Source: CAITSH01 sp964385505
GTDB lineage: Bacteria; Pseudomonadota; Gammaproteobacteria; Burkholderiales; SG8-39
NCBI GenBank assembly: GCA_964385505.1
Contig: CAYLPI010000065.1
Location: forward strand, 1 to 19,891
DNA length: 19,891 nt
Direction: 5' to 3'
Numbering within the stretch: the stretch's first letter is position 1; each line of letters begins with the position of its first letter. This document shows, in pieces, positions 1 through 7,336 of the stretch. The notes beneath the pieces were generated by a model. The model was not told the origin of the DNA. It saw only the letters and a program-made list of their open reading frames with translations, and did not search any database. The position numbers and the translations under genes are program-made.

Positions 1-710
1 ATGTTGCCCCGCTGCAGCGTGAAGTAAGCGCCGCCATCGAGCTTGGCTATCGCACGGTGAAGATCAAAGTCGGGGGGCGTGATGCCGTTGCCGATGCCCG
101 CAGGGTCGAGGCGGCGCTCGCGGTCTTGCCGCCCGGATGCGCCCTGGCGGTCGATGCAAACGGGAAGGTGGCCTCGGCAATCGCGGATTCGTGGATGTCC
201 CGCATGGCCGGGTACGGTCTTGCCTGGATTGAGGAGCCGGCGCCGCCGCTCGACTACGCCGCGCTGGCATCATTGTCGGCGGGCTGCCCCGTACCCATCG
301 GAACCGGGGAGAATCTTTTCTCACTGGACGATGCGCGCAACTTGTTGCGGTACGGCGCGATGCGCGCCACCAGGGATAGGGTGCAGATCGATCCTTTGCT
401 CAGCTATGGCATCCCGGAATACCGGCGCATCCTGACCGTGTTCGAGGCGGCTGGCTGGCCACGCAGCGCGTTCTGGCCTCATGCGGGGCACCTCTTCGCC
501 GCGCATCTGGTGGCCGGCCTCGCGCTCGGTAGCCACGAGGCCGCGCCCGACGGGAAGCTGGTGTATGGCGGTTTCTGGGATGACGTGGCAGTGAGGCAAG
601 GACAGGTCACCGTGCCCGAGGCGCCCGGAGTCGGATACGAGAGCAAGCAGAACATGAATGCAATACTACGGGCGCTGGCCGACAGTCCGGCCGTGTCCGC
701 CACCCGTTGA
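1..710 (+). CDS. Enolase-superfamily dehydratase, D-tartrate dehydratase-like (5' end cut by window)
   Basis: The frame is open from base 3 to the TGA at 708-710, giving 235 C-terminal residues; roughly 150 N-terminal residues lie outside the window. Seen residues, numbered from the first in-window codon: a KxK motif at 20-22 (VKIKVGG), Asp51 in VDANG, Glu77 in WIEEP, Glu103 in GTGENLFS, Asp130 in QIDPLLSYG and His160 in WPHAGH. These are the metal ligands plus the Lys and His acid/base residues of the mandelate racemase subgroup. The blocks TGENLFS..DARNLLRYG, LSYG, PHAGH and YGGF match what I recall of Bradyrhizobium D(-)-tartrate dehydratase, and the Lys-His spacing (138) is the same. That family dehydrates a 2,3-dihydroxy acid to a 2-oxo acid using Mg2+. 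Substrate assignment is inference. The gene is followed 21 bp later by the VOC gene and is probably co-transcribed with it. Confidence 0.85.
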   Translation, partial: VAPLQREVSAAIELGYRTVKIKVGGRDAVADARRVEAALAVLPPGCALAVDANGKVASAIADSWMSRMAGYGLAWIEEPAPPLDYAALASLSAGCPVPIGTGENLFSLDDARNLLRYGAMRATRDRVQIDPLLSYGIPEYRRILTVFEAAGWPRSAFWPHAGHLFAAHLVAGLALGSHEAAPDGKLVYGGFWDDVAVRQGQVTVPEAPGVGYESKQNMNAILRALADSPAVSATR

Positions 711-731
711 ATTTCACCCAAAGGACCAATC

Positions 732-1130
732 ATGGCCAAGCTTAGACACATCGCGATTTCGGTACCCGACCTCGAGCGTTCGGCAAAATTCTACGAAGAG
801 ACCTTCGGGTTGAAGCGCGTAAATTTCGCCAAGACAGCGTATGGCGACGGCCTGTCACTGTCTGACGGCGTCGTCAACCTGACCTTGCTGCACTTTCATA
901 CGGACAATGCTGCGGGGGACGAGCGCGGCAAGGATTTCGTCGGCATCCACCACATGGGGTTTGTGGTTGATGACCTGGAATCGGTGAGCGAGCTGATCAA
1001 GAAAAATGGCGGCAAATTCCACCGGGAGCTCGCCGGTGGCGGGGGCGTCGATTTCGAGCGCAAATTTCGCGACCCGGACGGCGTGGTATTCGACATTTCG
1101 CACAAGAGCTGGGTTGGTGCGGAGACTTGA
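732..1130 (+). CDS. VOC-family (glyoxalase/dioxygenase-fold) protein
   Basis: A 132-residue protein with two beta-alpha-beta-beta-beta modules typical of the vicinal oxygen chelate fold. The opening LRHIAISVPDLERSAKFYEETFGL gives His6, the second half begins GIHHMGFVVDDLE (His73/74), and the end carries FRDPDGVVFDISH (Asp121). These are candidate metal ligands; the last is Asp rather than the common Glu. The AAAGGA ribosome-binding site at 720-725 supports the ATG at 732. The gene follows the tartrate-dehydratase-like gene by 21 bp and converges on the TRAP permease gene. VOC proteins include glyoxalases, epimerases, extradiol dioxygenases and lyases. At one domain's length it is more like a lyase, epimerase or glyoxalase than a full two-domain extradiol dioxygenase. 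The exact reaction cannot be told. Confidence 0.85.
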   Translation: MAKLRHIAISVPDLERSAKFYEETFGLKRVNFAKTAYGDGLSLSDGVVNLTLLHFHTDNAAGDERGKDFVGIHHMGFVVDDLESVSELIKKNGGKFHRELAGGGGVDFERKFRDPDGVVFDISHKSWVGAET

Positions 1131-1218
1131 CGACGCAGCCGCGACAAACCTTTCGCGCTGCCATACTTGTGACGAAACATCTCGCACAGGATAGCGGTGC
1201 ACGCCCCTCCGGGGCTGC

Positions 1219-2541
1219 TCAGGGCCCCATCAAAAGCCGAGGCAACCAGGTCGCGATCGGCGGATAGAAATAGATCGCTGCGAGAAGTAGTGAGCTGAAT
1301 CCGACATAAGGTATTACTGCCTTGAAGATCTGCCCCATGGAAATGCTCTTCGGCGCGACACTTTTCATGGTGTAGAGCAGCAGCCCGTGTGGCGGCAGCA
1401 GCAGGCCAAGCTGCATGCATATCAGGAACAGCACGCCGAACCAGACGTCGTCGATGTGCAGGCGCTGCACAACGGGCATGAAAAAGGGCAGGGTCAGCAG
1501 CATGGTGCTGACCTGGTCGACGAACAGTCCGAGGAAAATCAGCACGGCCATCATGATCAGCACCGCAGTGGCGGGGGAGATGCCCGAGCCGCTTATCAGG
1601 TCGACGACTCCCGAGGTGCCGCCGGAAAAGCTGAGTACCTGTGAGAACGTGGTCGCCCCCACGATGATGAACAGGATCATGCCGGACACCGTTACCGCGC
1701 CGGTCAGCGAGCGCCACAGCTTTTCGACGGTCAGCGCACGATAGGTCATCGCCAGCAGCACCGTCGCCAGCGCGCCGAGGGCGGCGCTTTCCGTCGGCGT
1801 CGCAATGCCCTTGGACATCAGGCCGACCACGGCGATGAAAATCGACGAGAGGGGCAGGACGTACTGCACAAAAGGCCGCCATCGCTCCCATCCGGAATAC
1901 ACCTCGACCTCCTCGTTGGCTGGCGCCAGCGACGGCTTCAGGGTTACGGTGGCCAATATGTAGAAAATGAAAGTGACGCTCAGGATCAGCCCGGGGACGA
2001 TGCCGGCGAGCAGTAATTTGGAAATGGAAATGCCCGACAGGCTTCCGAGCAGTACCGCTAGCGCCGAGGGCGGGATGAGCATGTCCACCCCGCCAATCCC
2101 CAAGATCGGACCCATGCCCAGAGAGGGATGGTAGCCGCGAGCGAGCATCACCGGAAGCATCAGGCTGCCGAGCATCGCCGTGGTCGCGATGGTCGAGCCC
2201 GAGATGGCGGAAAAAATCGTCCCGGCAACCACCGTGATTATCGCCAGACGCCCCGGCATCCTCGGGATCACGCGCTCGACGGCGTCGATGGCCTTGTGTG
2301 CAAGCTTGGTTTGAAACAGGATTTCACCCATTAGAAGGAACAGGGGGATAGGTGTGAGTGAAAAATAGGTGACCGAAGCAACACCGTTTCTCACCAACTG
2401 GATCAGGCCGGGCTCGCCGCCAAAGAAAATCAGGGCGCCGATGATGTTGATACCGAAAAACGAATAGGCTACCGGCAGGCCCATGAACAGCAGCAAGGTG
2501 GTGCCACCGAGCAGCAAGAGCAGTGATGCTTGCCACGCCAT
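1219..2541 (-). CDS. TRAP transporter large permease (DctM-type)
   Basis: A 440-residue, very hydrophobic protein with about a dozen predicted membrane segments, the usual size of the DctM/TRAP large subunit. Family-typical stretches are GLPVAYSFFGINIIGALIFFG near the N-terminus, the SAISGSTIATTAMLGSLMLPVMLARGY region, GGVDMLIPPSALAVLLGSLSGISI, and a C-terminal QLGLLLPPHGLLLYTMKSVAP segment. It forms the ion-coupled translocation channel that works with the small permease and the periplasmic binding protein. The frame is open far upstream, but the ATG at 2541 is preferred because a GAGGAC ribosome-binding site precedes it, overlapping the stop of the small permease gene 11 bp upstream. It is the last gene of the minus-strand operon. 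No T-rich terminator is evident after its stop. Confidence 0.93.
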   Translation of the reverse strand: MAWQASLLLLLGGTTLLLFMGLPVAYSFFGINIIGALIFFGGEPGLIQLVRNGVASVTYFSLTPIPLFLLMGEILFQTKLAHKAIDAVERVIPRMPGRLAIITVVAGTIFSAISGSTIATTAMLGSLMLPVMLARGYHPSLGMGPILGIGGVDMLIPPSALAVLLGSLSGISISKLLLAGIVPGLILSVTFIFYILATVTLKPSLAPANEEVEVYSGWERWRPFVQYVLPLSSIFIAVVGLMSKGIATPTESAALGALATVLLAMTYRALTVEKLWRSLTGAVTVSGMILFIIVGATTFSQVLSFSGGTSGVVDLISGSGISPATAVLIMMAVLIFLGLFVDQVSTMLLTLPFFMPVVQRLHIDDVWFGVLFLICMQLGLLLPPHGLLLYTMKSVAPKSISMGQIFKAVIPYVGFSSLLLAAIYFYPPIATWLPRLLMGP

Positions 2542-2552
2542 TGTCGCAGTCC

Positions 2553-3077
2553 TCAGCCGGTGGAGGTCGCTTCGTTGCGCACGCCTATTTTCCCGAAAGC
2601 CAGGCGGCGCATGCGAAACAGGAACTCGATAAAGAGCAGCAAACAGCAGAAGGGAACGGGCAGCAGTATCCACCACTCGGGAAAGGTGATTTCCTTCAGC
2701 ACCACGGATCCCGAGTTGACGCTGTCGATGAGCATGTAGGCCGAATACACCATCATCACGGCGCTTATTACGATTCCCGTCGCGTCGACGAGCAATTCGA
2801 CAAGCCACGCGGCCCGGGCGGGGAGGAGATTGAGCACGATATCGACCCGCACGTGCTGCCCCCGGCGCAGCAACCACGGCGCCGCAAAGAATGTTATGCC
2901 GTAGATTGCATATTCGGACACCTGATTGGCCCAGCGGAGCTGGAACCCAATCCACGACATGTTCCGAAGTGCCACGTCTGCGCAGATCAAAACCATCATT
3001 GCGAACAGCAAAACGTTTGCGAGCCCGAGCAGGCCCTGCAAAAGCGCTCCGTACAATGAGGATATCCGGTCAATCAA
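2553..3077 (-). CDS. TRAP transporter small permease (DctQ-type)
   Basis: A 174-residue protein with four predicted hydrophobic segments (about 13-38, 52-70, 91-117 and 133-156), the layout of DctQ small TRAP subunits. Conserved-looking features are RNMSWIGFQLRWANQVSEYAIYGITFFAAPWLLRRGQHVRVDI, which resembles the family's typical W..E..(Y)....G......GHV.VD pattern, and WW..LPV near the C-terminus. The apparent start is TTG at 3077, preceded by AGG at a workable distance; no better ATG is available before the first membrane segment. It sits between the atypical enolase-family gene (72 bp upstream) and the large permease gene (11 bp downstream). It stabilises the large subunit and connects it with the binding protein. 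Confidence 0.88.
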   Translation of the reverse strand: MIDRISSLYGALLQGLLGLANVLLFAMMVLICADVALRNMSWIGFQLRWANQVSEYAIYGITFFAAPWLLRRGQHVRVDIVLNLLPARAAWLVELLVDATGIVISAVMMVYSAYMLIDSVNSGSVVLKEITFPEWWILLPVPFCCLLLFIEFLFRMRRLAFGKIGVRNEATSTG

Positions 3078-3149
3078 TGCGGGTTACCTAGAAAGGTCGG
3101 GTTTCGCGTACAGCGCCATTGTCGCACGCGATTCGGGCAACCGGCACCA

Positions 3150-4304
3150 TCAGCCTTTTCCGCGGCCCATGGACAAGGGGCGCTTCGCGAGTTCCCGGAT
3201 GGCATCCATTTTTGGGGAGAAACCCAGCCCGGGTGTGTTCGGAAGTTCCAGCCAGCCGTCCCTTGGCGCGGGAAGCCCCTCGAAAAGCTGTTCGCAGACC
3301 AGCATCGCCACATAGTGGTATTCAACGAGCCCACCGTTGGCGACGCCGGCGTGCAGGTGCATGTTCCATGGCGACCAGGCGCCGCCATTGTCAATCGGCA
3401 CATTGAACGCGCCAGCCATCCCCGCGATCCGCGCGCACTGCGTATAGCCACCCGTTATGACCACATTGGGCTGGAGTACGTCCACGGCCTTGGCAAGTAA
3501 CATGTCGCGAAAGCGGAATGCGAGTCCCTCATTCTGCCCGGCGGCCAGAGGAATGGTCGTGCGCCGGCGCATTTCGGCCATTTGGGGAATATCGTTTTGC
3601 GTGATCGGTTCCTCAAAAAAGGAAATGTCGCAATCCTCGATGCGGCGCGCCAATTTAGTTGCGTGGTATGCGTCCAGACTGCAATTGGCATCGATATATA
3701 GTCCGATATCCGGTCCGACCGCTTCGCGCACCGCGAGCACTCGCGCCTTGTCCTCCGCGATGACTTCACCGACCGGGCGGGGTTCGTCCCGGCGCGCAAG
3801 GCCGTGGTGTCCGACGACCATCTTCAGTCGCCGGAACCCCTGCGCCAGCCAGTGCTTCGCTGCTGCGGCAAGCTGTTCTCGATCAAAAAACGAAAAACCA
3901 AAGGTCGCGTAGAGCGGTACCTTCGCTCGCGCACCGCCGAGCAGGCGCCAGACCGGCAAGCCGAGGATCTTGCCCTTCAGATCCCACAGCGCAATGTCTA
4001 TCGCCGCGATGGCGTGAGACGCATAGCCCGTCTGCCCGCGCGGGCTGAGAAGCCAGTAGAGCCGGTCCCAGAGGCGTTCGGTATTCAGCGGATCTTCGCC
4101 TATGAGCGCCGGCCCGGCGACAAGGTTGACGATCGCCGCGACCGCTTCCTCTTCGGTGATGCCGGTAATGCCGTGGCCGACCAGGCCGTCATCGCATTCG
4201 ATTGCGACTACGCACACGGACAGGGAACTCGTCTTGTCGAGTCCGAGCAACTCGACCCGTACCGGGACGTTCAGCGGGATGGCGGTTACACGGACAATTT
4301 TCAT
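3150..4304 (-). CDS. Atypical mandelate racemase/muconate lactonizing enzyme family protein
   Basis: A 384-residue protein, full length for the family. The N-terminal cap domain is about 1-125, ending HAIAAIDIALWDLKGKILGLPVWRLLGG, followed by the barrel. Two metal-ligand blocks are clear: YIDAN (Asp205) and FFEEP (Glu231). The rest is odd. The KxK motif reads LKMVVG (Lys161, Val163). The third ligand block reads LAAGQNEG, with Gln257 where GE is normal. QPD is QPN (Asn280). The position equivalent to the catalytic His (PIDNGG, Gly307) lacks His. These equivalences come from manual alignment to mandelate racemase. The fold is certain but the chemistry is not; it may use other residues or not be a classic dehydratase/racemase. 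The gene lies inside the TRAP cluster, 21 bp after the binding-protein gene, so it probably acts on the imported compound or a product of it. Confidence 0.87.
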   Translation of the reverse strand: MKIVRVTAIPLNVPVRVELLGLDKTSSLSVCVVAIECDDGLVGHGITGITEEEAVAAIVNLVAGPALIGEDPLNTERLWDRLYWLLSPRGQTGYASHAIAAIDIALWDLKGKILGLPVWRLLGGARAKVPLYATFGFSFFDREQLAAAAKHWLAQGFRRLKMVVGHHGLARRDEPRPVGEVIAEDKARVLAVREAVGPDIGLYIDANCSLDAYHATKLARRIEDCDISFFEEPITQNDIPQMAEMRRRTTIPLAAGQNEGLAFRFRDMLLAKAVDVLQPNVVITGGYTQCARIAGMAGAFNVPIDNGGAWSPWNMHLHAGVANGGLVEYHYVAMLVCEQLFEGLPAPRDGWLELPNTPGLGFSPKMDAIRELAKRPLSMGRGKG

Positions 4305-4325
4305 CGGAGTACTGGCCCCCCCCCG

Positions 4326-5294
4326 TTACCTGTCCAGCAGCGGACGAAGCGCCTTGATTGCTTCCGGCGCGCGCTTGGACAACTCTGCCCAGTAGGCGTT
4401 ATATGCCTGGCTGCGATAAGCGGGGCCGAGGTTGACCGCATTTATCCCGGCATCCCTCTGGCGCTTCATTTCAGCAGCGGATTTTTCCTTTGTCCAGGCG
4501 AGGTTTTCCTCGTCCAGCCACTGAGCCATGCGTGACAGGAATGCGCGCTGGTCCTCGCGCAGGGATTTCCATTTGTTCAGATTGACGAGGATGTTGACAA
4601 CGACGTCGTAGAAACCCGGATCGACCCGGTATTTCGTGTATTGCCCCCAGCCCAAGTCGAATATCCCCAGCAGCGGCCAGCCATAGCCGTCCACCACGCC
4701 GCGCTCCAGGGAGGCCTGAACCTCGCCTGGTGGAAGGGTCGCCAGTGTCGCGCCCAGCGTGTTAAAAAACGGCGTGTAATTGGGGACGGTGCGCAGCTTA
4801 AGGGCCTTGATGTCGCCGATTGTGGCAACCGGCTTGTTTGTGTAGATATGGAATGGCACGCCCTGCCCGTAGGTTGCGAGCAGCCACGCGCTCATTTTCT
4901 GGTTATGGCCCTTGTTCAGTTCGTCCCAGGCACCGGACTTGCGCTGCTGCGCGACGGACTGGGTGGACAATATCGCCGCATCCGCTTCGGGTGCGATGGT
5001 GGCATAGAAGGACGGTGGGATCGAGGCGATGTCGAGCACGCCGCTACGCACTGCGTTGCCCTGTTCGAAAGAAGGCACCGCTTCGGGGCCGCCGACCAGA
5101 CGGATCTGGACCAGGCCCTTTCCTTCACTATTGACCTTTTCTATGAATCGTCCGAACAGCTCGCCGTAAGTGCTGGTAATGGGGACAAACACAGCCGCTC
5201 GCAGCGTGACTTCCTGCGCGTTTACTCCGGTACCCATGACAAGCAATACCACACCTGCCGCCAACCTGACTAAGCATCGCCCAATCCGTTTCAT
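4326..5294 (-). CDS. TRAP transporter periplasmic solute-binding protein (DctP-type)
   Basis: A 322-residue protein with a Sec signal peptide: KRIGRCLVR, a hydrophobic core, and likely cleavage after Ala26 in VNA-QEV. The mature part shows the DctP pattern: VTLRAAVFVP at its start, IRLVGGPEAVPSFEQGNAVRSGVLDIA, and the signature block IKALKLRTVPNYTPFFNTLGATLATLPPGEVQASLERGVVDG. Arg168 in KLRT is the position that in most family members salt-bridges a substrate carboxylate, so an organic acid ligand is likely. The SEQ ends at a TAA (4326-4328). A very strong GAGGAGGAAG ribosome-binding site precedes the ATG, suggesting high expression, as is common for binding proteins. A possible internal promoter lies just upstream. 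It feeds the two permease subunits encoded downstream. Confidence 0.93.
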   Translation of the reverse strand: MKRIGRCLVRLAAGVVLLVMGTGVNAQEVTLRAAVFVPITSTYGELFGRFIEKVNSEGKGLVQIRLVGGPEAVPSFEQGNAVRSGVLDIASIPPSFYATIAPEADAAILSTQSVAQQRKSGAWDELNKGHNQKMSAWLLATYGQGVPFHIYTNKPVATIGDIKALKLRTVPNYTPFFNTLGATLATLPPGEVQASLERGVVDGYGWPLLGIFDLGWGQYTKYRVDPGFYDVVVNILVNLNKWKSLREDQRAFLSRMAQWLDEENLAWTKEKSAAEMKRQRDAGINAVNLGPAYRSQAYNAYWAELSKRAPEAIKALRPLLDR

Positions 5295-5339
5295 GGCTTC
5301 CTCCTCGATGTCTGATTTATGAAAAAAGGTACGACGTGT

Positions 5340-5368
5340 GATTGTAGTCTTGAATTAAGAACGGTCAG
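5340..5368 (-). promoter_or_regulatory. Possible internal promoter for the TRAP genes
   Basis: On the minus strand, CTGACC (5368-5363, four of six matches to the -35 consensus) is followed after 16 bp by TACAAT (5346-5341, five of six matches to the -10 consensus). The start site would fall about 40 bp before the binding-protein ATG. The -35 overlaps the amidase stop codon. This is a consensus match only and could be chance. Confidence 0.3.
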
Positions 5369-6789
5369 AATTGTTCGATTGCTGCGGATACCGAGGGCGA
5401 CATCACATGCCACTGGGTCTGTTGCTGATAGGCATGTCCGAGAGCGAACAGCGCCGCCTCGCCAAAGGGGCGCCCGACGAGTTGCATGCCGATAGGCACT
5501 CCGCAGGAAAAGATCCCACAAGGTAGCGTGAGAGCAGGCAGGCCAAGATAACTGATCGGCCGCGTGAACCGCGGGTATGTCGCCCAGAATTCGGCGACTT
5601 TTTCCTCCGAACGCGGGGCACAATCATCCATGGTCGGCGGCACATGGGGATGAACGGGAATATGCAACGCATCCACGCTACGGAAGACCGAATCGACGAA
5701 CTGCACGAGCATGGGGCCGCGCATGCGCAGAGCCTCGCGGTAGCGCGCTGCCGGAATGGACAAACCCGACTCTAGCTGGGATCGGATGCCAGGCCCGTAC
5801 TCCCCCGGCCGGTCGCGCAGCCAGCCCCTGTGGAGTCTCGCCGCCTCGGTTTTTGCAAGGACATCTCCAAAGCTGAAAGCGAGGACGGGATCCGGGACGG
5901 GAACGGGCAGGATCTTGACGCCAAGCCGCCGGAAAACGTCGAGGCTGCTGCTCAGGGCCGAACGTGTTTCGTCCGGCACGTCATCGGAAAAAAACGAAAT
6001 CGGCACCCCGACACGGTAGTCTCCCACCGATTTGCCGTCGGCCCCTTCGTAAGCGGGCTTCTGCGGCTGCTCATCGGAGTCGCCGGACCCAATGACATCC
6101 AGTATCCTCGCGCAATCTCTGACGGATCTTGCGATGGGTCCCACCGTGTCAAGCGACCAGGCCCTGGGCATTACGCCTGAAGTCGGGATCAGGCCCAGCG
6201 TCGGGCGCAACCCCACAACGCCGCAAAGGGAGGCGGGCCAGCGCACCGATCCCGCCGTATCCGTTCCCAGGGAGCCGAAAATCATCCTGGAGGCGACGGC
6301 GCAGGCGGATCCGCTGGAAGAGCCGCCGGGCGTGTACGCCGTATTCCATGGATTGGAGCAGTCGCCGTAGTGCATATTGTGCCCGGTGCCACCGGCGGCA
6401 AATTCTGCAAGATTCAAAGTGCCCAGTTCAATCGCGCCGGCACGATCCATACGCTCCAGAACGATGGCCGTGGCATTCGGAACAAAATCACGCAATATGG
6501 CGGATCCGCAGGTAGTGACGCGTCCTGCGCGGTAGAAGACATCTTTGTGTGCCACGGGGACGCCATGCAGCGGACCCAGCCGGTCTCCCCGAGCTAATTG
6601 GGTGTCGGCTTTTCGCGCAGCCGCCAGCGCGCGATCAGGGTCAAGCGAGATGAAGCACTTGAGCCTGGACTGCAGCCGGTCGATGCGTTTCAGGCACATC
6701 GTTGTCAATTCGAACGACGAGATGAATTTTCCCCGTATGCGGGCCGCGGCCTCATACAGATCGATGTCTAATATGCTTTCCGCAATCAC
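5365..6789 (-). CDS. Amidase-signature family hydrolase
   Basis: A 474-residue protein, the normal length for the amidase-signature family. The catalytic Ser-cisSer-Lys triad is visible: Lys82 in HGVPVAHKDVF, the cis-Ser in PGGSSSGSA (Ser157 by spacing), and nucleophile Ser181 in GTDTAGSVRWPASLCGVVGLRPT. The residue before the nucleophile is Ala180 instead of the usual Gly. Family enzymes hydrolyse amides (or act as GatA in tRNA amidation). GatA is unlikely here because no gatB or gatC is nearby and the context is catabolic. The GTG start at 6789 lies 12 bp after the dioxygenase beta stop and has a weak ribosome-binding site, so coupled translation is plausible. It probably releases ammonia or an amine from an amide substrate before or after ring oxidation. 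The substrate is unknown. Confidence 0.92.
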   Translation of the reverse strand: MIAESILDIDLYEAAARIRGKFISSFELTTMCLKRIDRLQSRLKCFISLDPDRALAAARKADTQLARGDRLGPLHGVPVAHKDVFYRAGRVTTCGSAILRDFVPNATAIVLERMDRAGAIELGTLNLAEFAAGGTGHNMHYGDCSNPWNTAYTPGGSSSGSACAVASRMIFGSLGTDTAGSVRWPASLCGVVGLRPTLGLIPTSGVMPRAWSLDTVGPIARSVRDCARILDVIGSGDSDEQPQKPAYEGADGKSVGDYRVGVPISFFSDDVPDETRSALSSSLDVFRRLGVKILPVPVPDPVLAFSFGDVLAKTEAARLHRGWLRDRPGEYGPGIRSQLESGLSIPAARYREALRMRGPMLVQFVDSVFRSVDALHIPVHPHVPPTMDDCAPRSEEKVAEFWATYPRFTRPISYLGLPALTLPCGIFSCGVPIGMQLVGRPFGEAALFALGHAYQQQTQWHVMSPSVSAAIEQF

Positions 6790-6801
6790 CTCGCGGTCCG
6801 G

Positions 6802-7314
6802 TCAGATCGGATTCGAGATGTGGCTCTCGACGGTAAAGGTATCGACAACCACGAGGCGCTCGCGAAACCGGAGGACTCCTCCCTCATCGACGATGCGGTC
6901 ACGATACTCGCCAATGCTGAAAATCTTGCTGCGCCCCTCATTATTGGTGTGCATCATCATATAGTTCGACCGCGCTAGCCACACATCGCCGTCACGGCCC
7001 GTAACCAGCACGTTGGTTACGAAGCGCCGTTCATGGTGAATGTGAAAGATGTTGACGTCTGTCAACGAGACAACACGGTCACGCAGCATCGGTTTGTTCT
7101 CGAAATAGAGCCAATAGCCTTCGAGGCCGCAATCCAAGTTTTCGCGGGAATGAATAAGGTAACGGCAGTCGTCGGTGAAAAAATCGGGCCACTCTTTCAG
7201 TCGGCCATCGTCCAAGCATTGCGCGTAATGGTAGTTGAGGGCCACCACACGGCGTTCAAGGTCGGTGGAAATGGTGTCGGCGGGCCGGGAAGGCGTGGTT
7301 GCTTGTGAATTCAA
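6802..7314 (-). CDS. Aromatic-ring-hydroxylating dioxygenase, beta subunit
   Basis: A 170-residue protein of the NTF2-like small-subunit family of Rieske oxygenases. Recognisable blocks are RRVVALNYHYAQCLDDGRLKEWPDFFTDDCRYLIHSREN near the N-terminus, an internal DVNIFHIHHERRFVTNVLV, and a C-terminal FRERLVVVDTFTVESHISNPI resembling the family's Y.ER.VV.DT..I....P.PI ending. The beta subunit has no cofactor; it supports the alpha3beta3 hexamer. I chose the TTG at 7314, since AGGAG sits 7 bp before it. A longer reading begins at TTG 7329, but that codon overlaps the ribosome-binding site. It lies 22 bp downstream of the alpha gene. Confidence 0.92.
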   Translation of the reverse strand: MNSQATTPSRPADTISTDLERRVVALNYHYAQCLDDGRLKEWPDFFTDDCRYLIHSRENLDCGLEGYWLYFENKPMLRDRVVSLTDVNIFHIHHERRFVTNVLVTGRDGDVWLARSNYMMMHTNNEGRSKIFSIGEYRDRIVDEGGVLRFRERLVVVDTFTVESHISNPI

Positions 7315-7336
7315 TTCCTTACTCCTCAATGATCGA

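Noticed and set aside
1203..1215. GCCCC-TCC-GGGGC hairpin between the VOC and TRAP permease genes
   Set aside because: The stem is only five pairs and neither strand has a T run after it, so it is not convincing as a terminator.
896..1891. A 331-codon minus-strand frame across the VOC gene and the end of the TRAP permease gene
   Set aside because: It overlaps both real genes in the wrong frame and reads as low-sense Arg/Ala/His-rich sequence.
5365..6789. GatA subunit of tRNA amidotransferase
   Set aside because: The catalytic triad is shared by the whole family, and no gatB or gatC is nearby; the surrounding genes are catabolic and transport genes.
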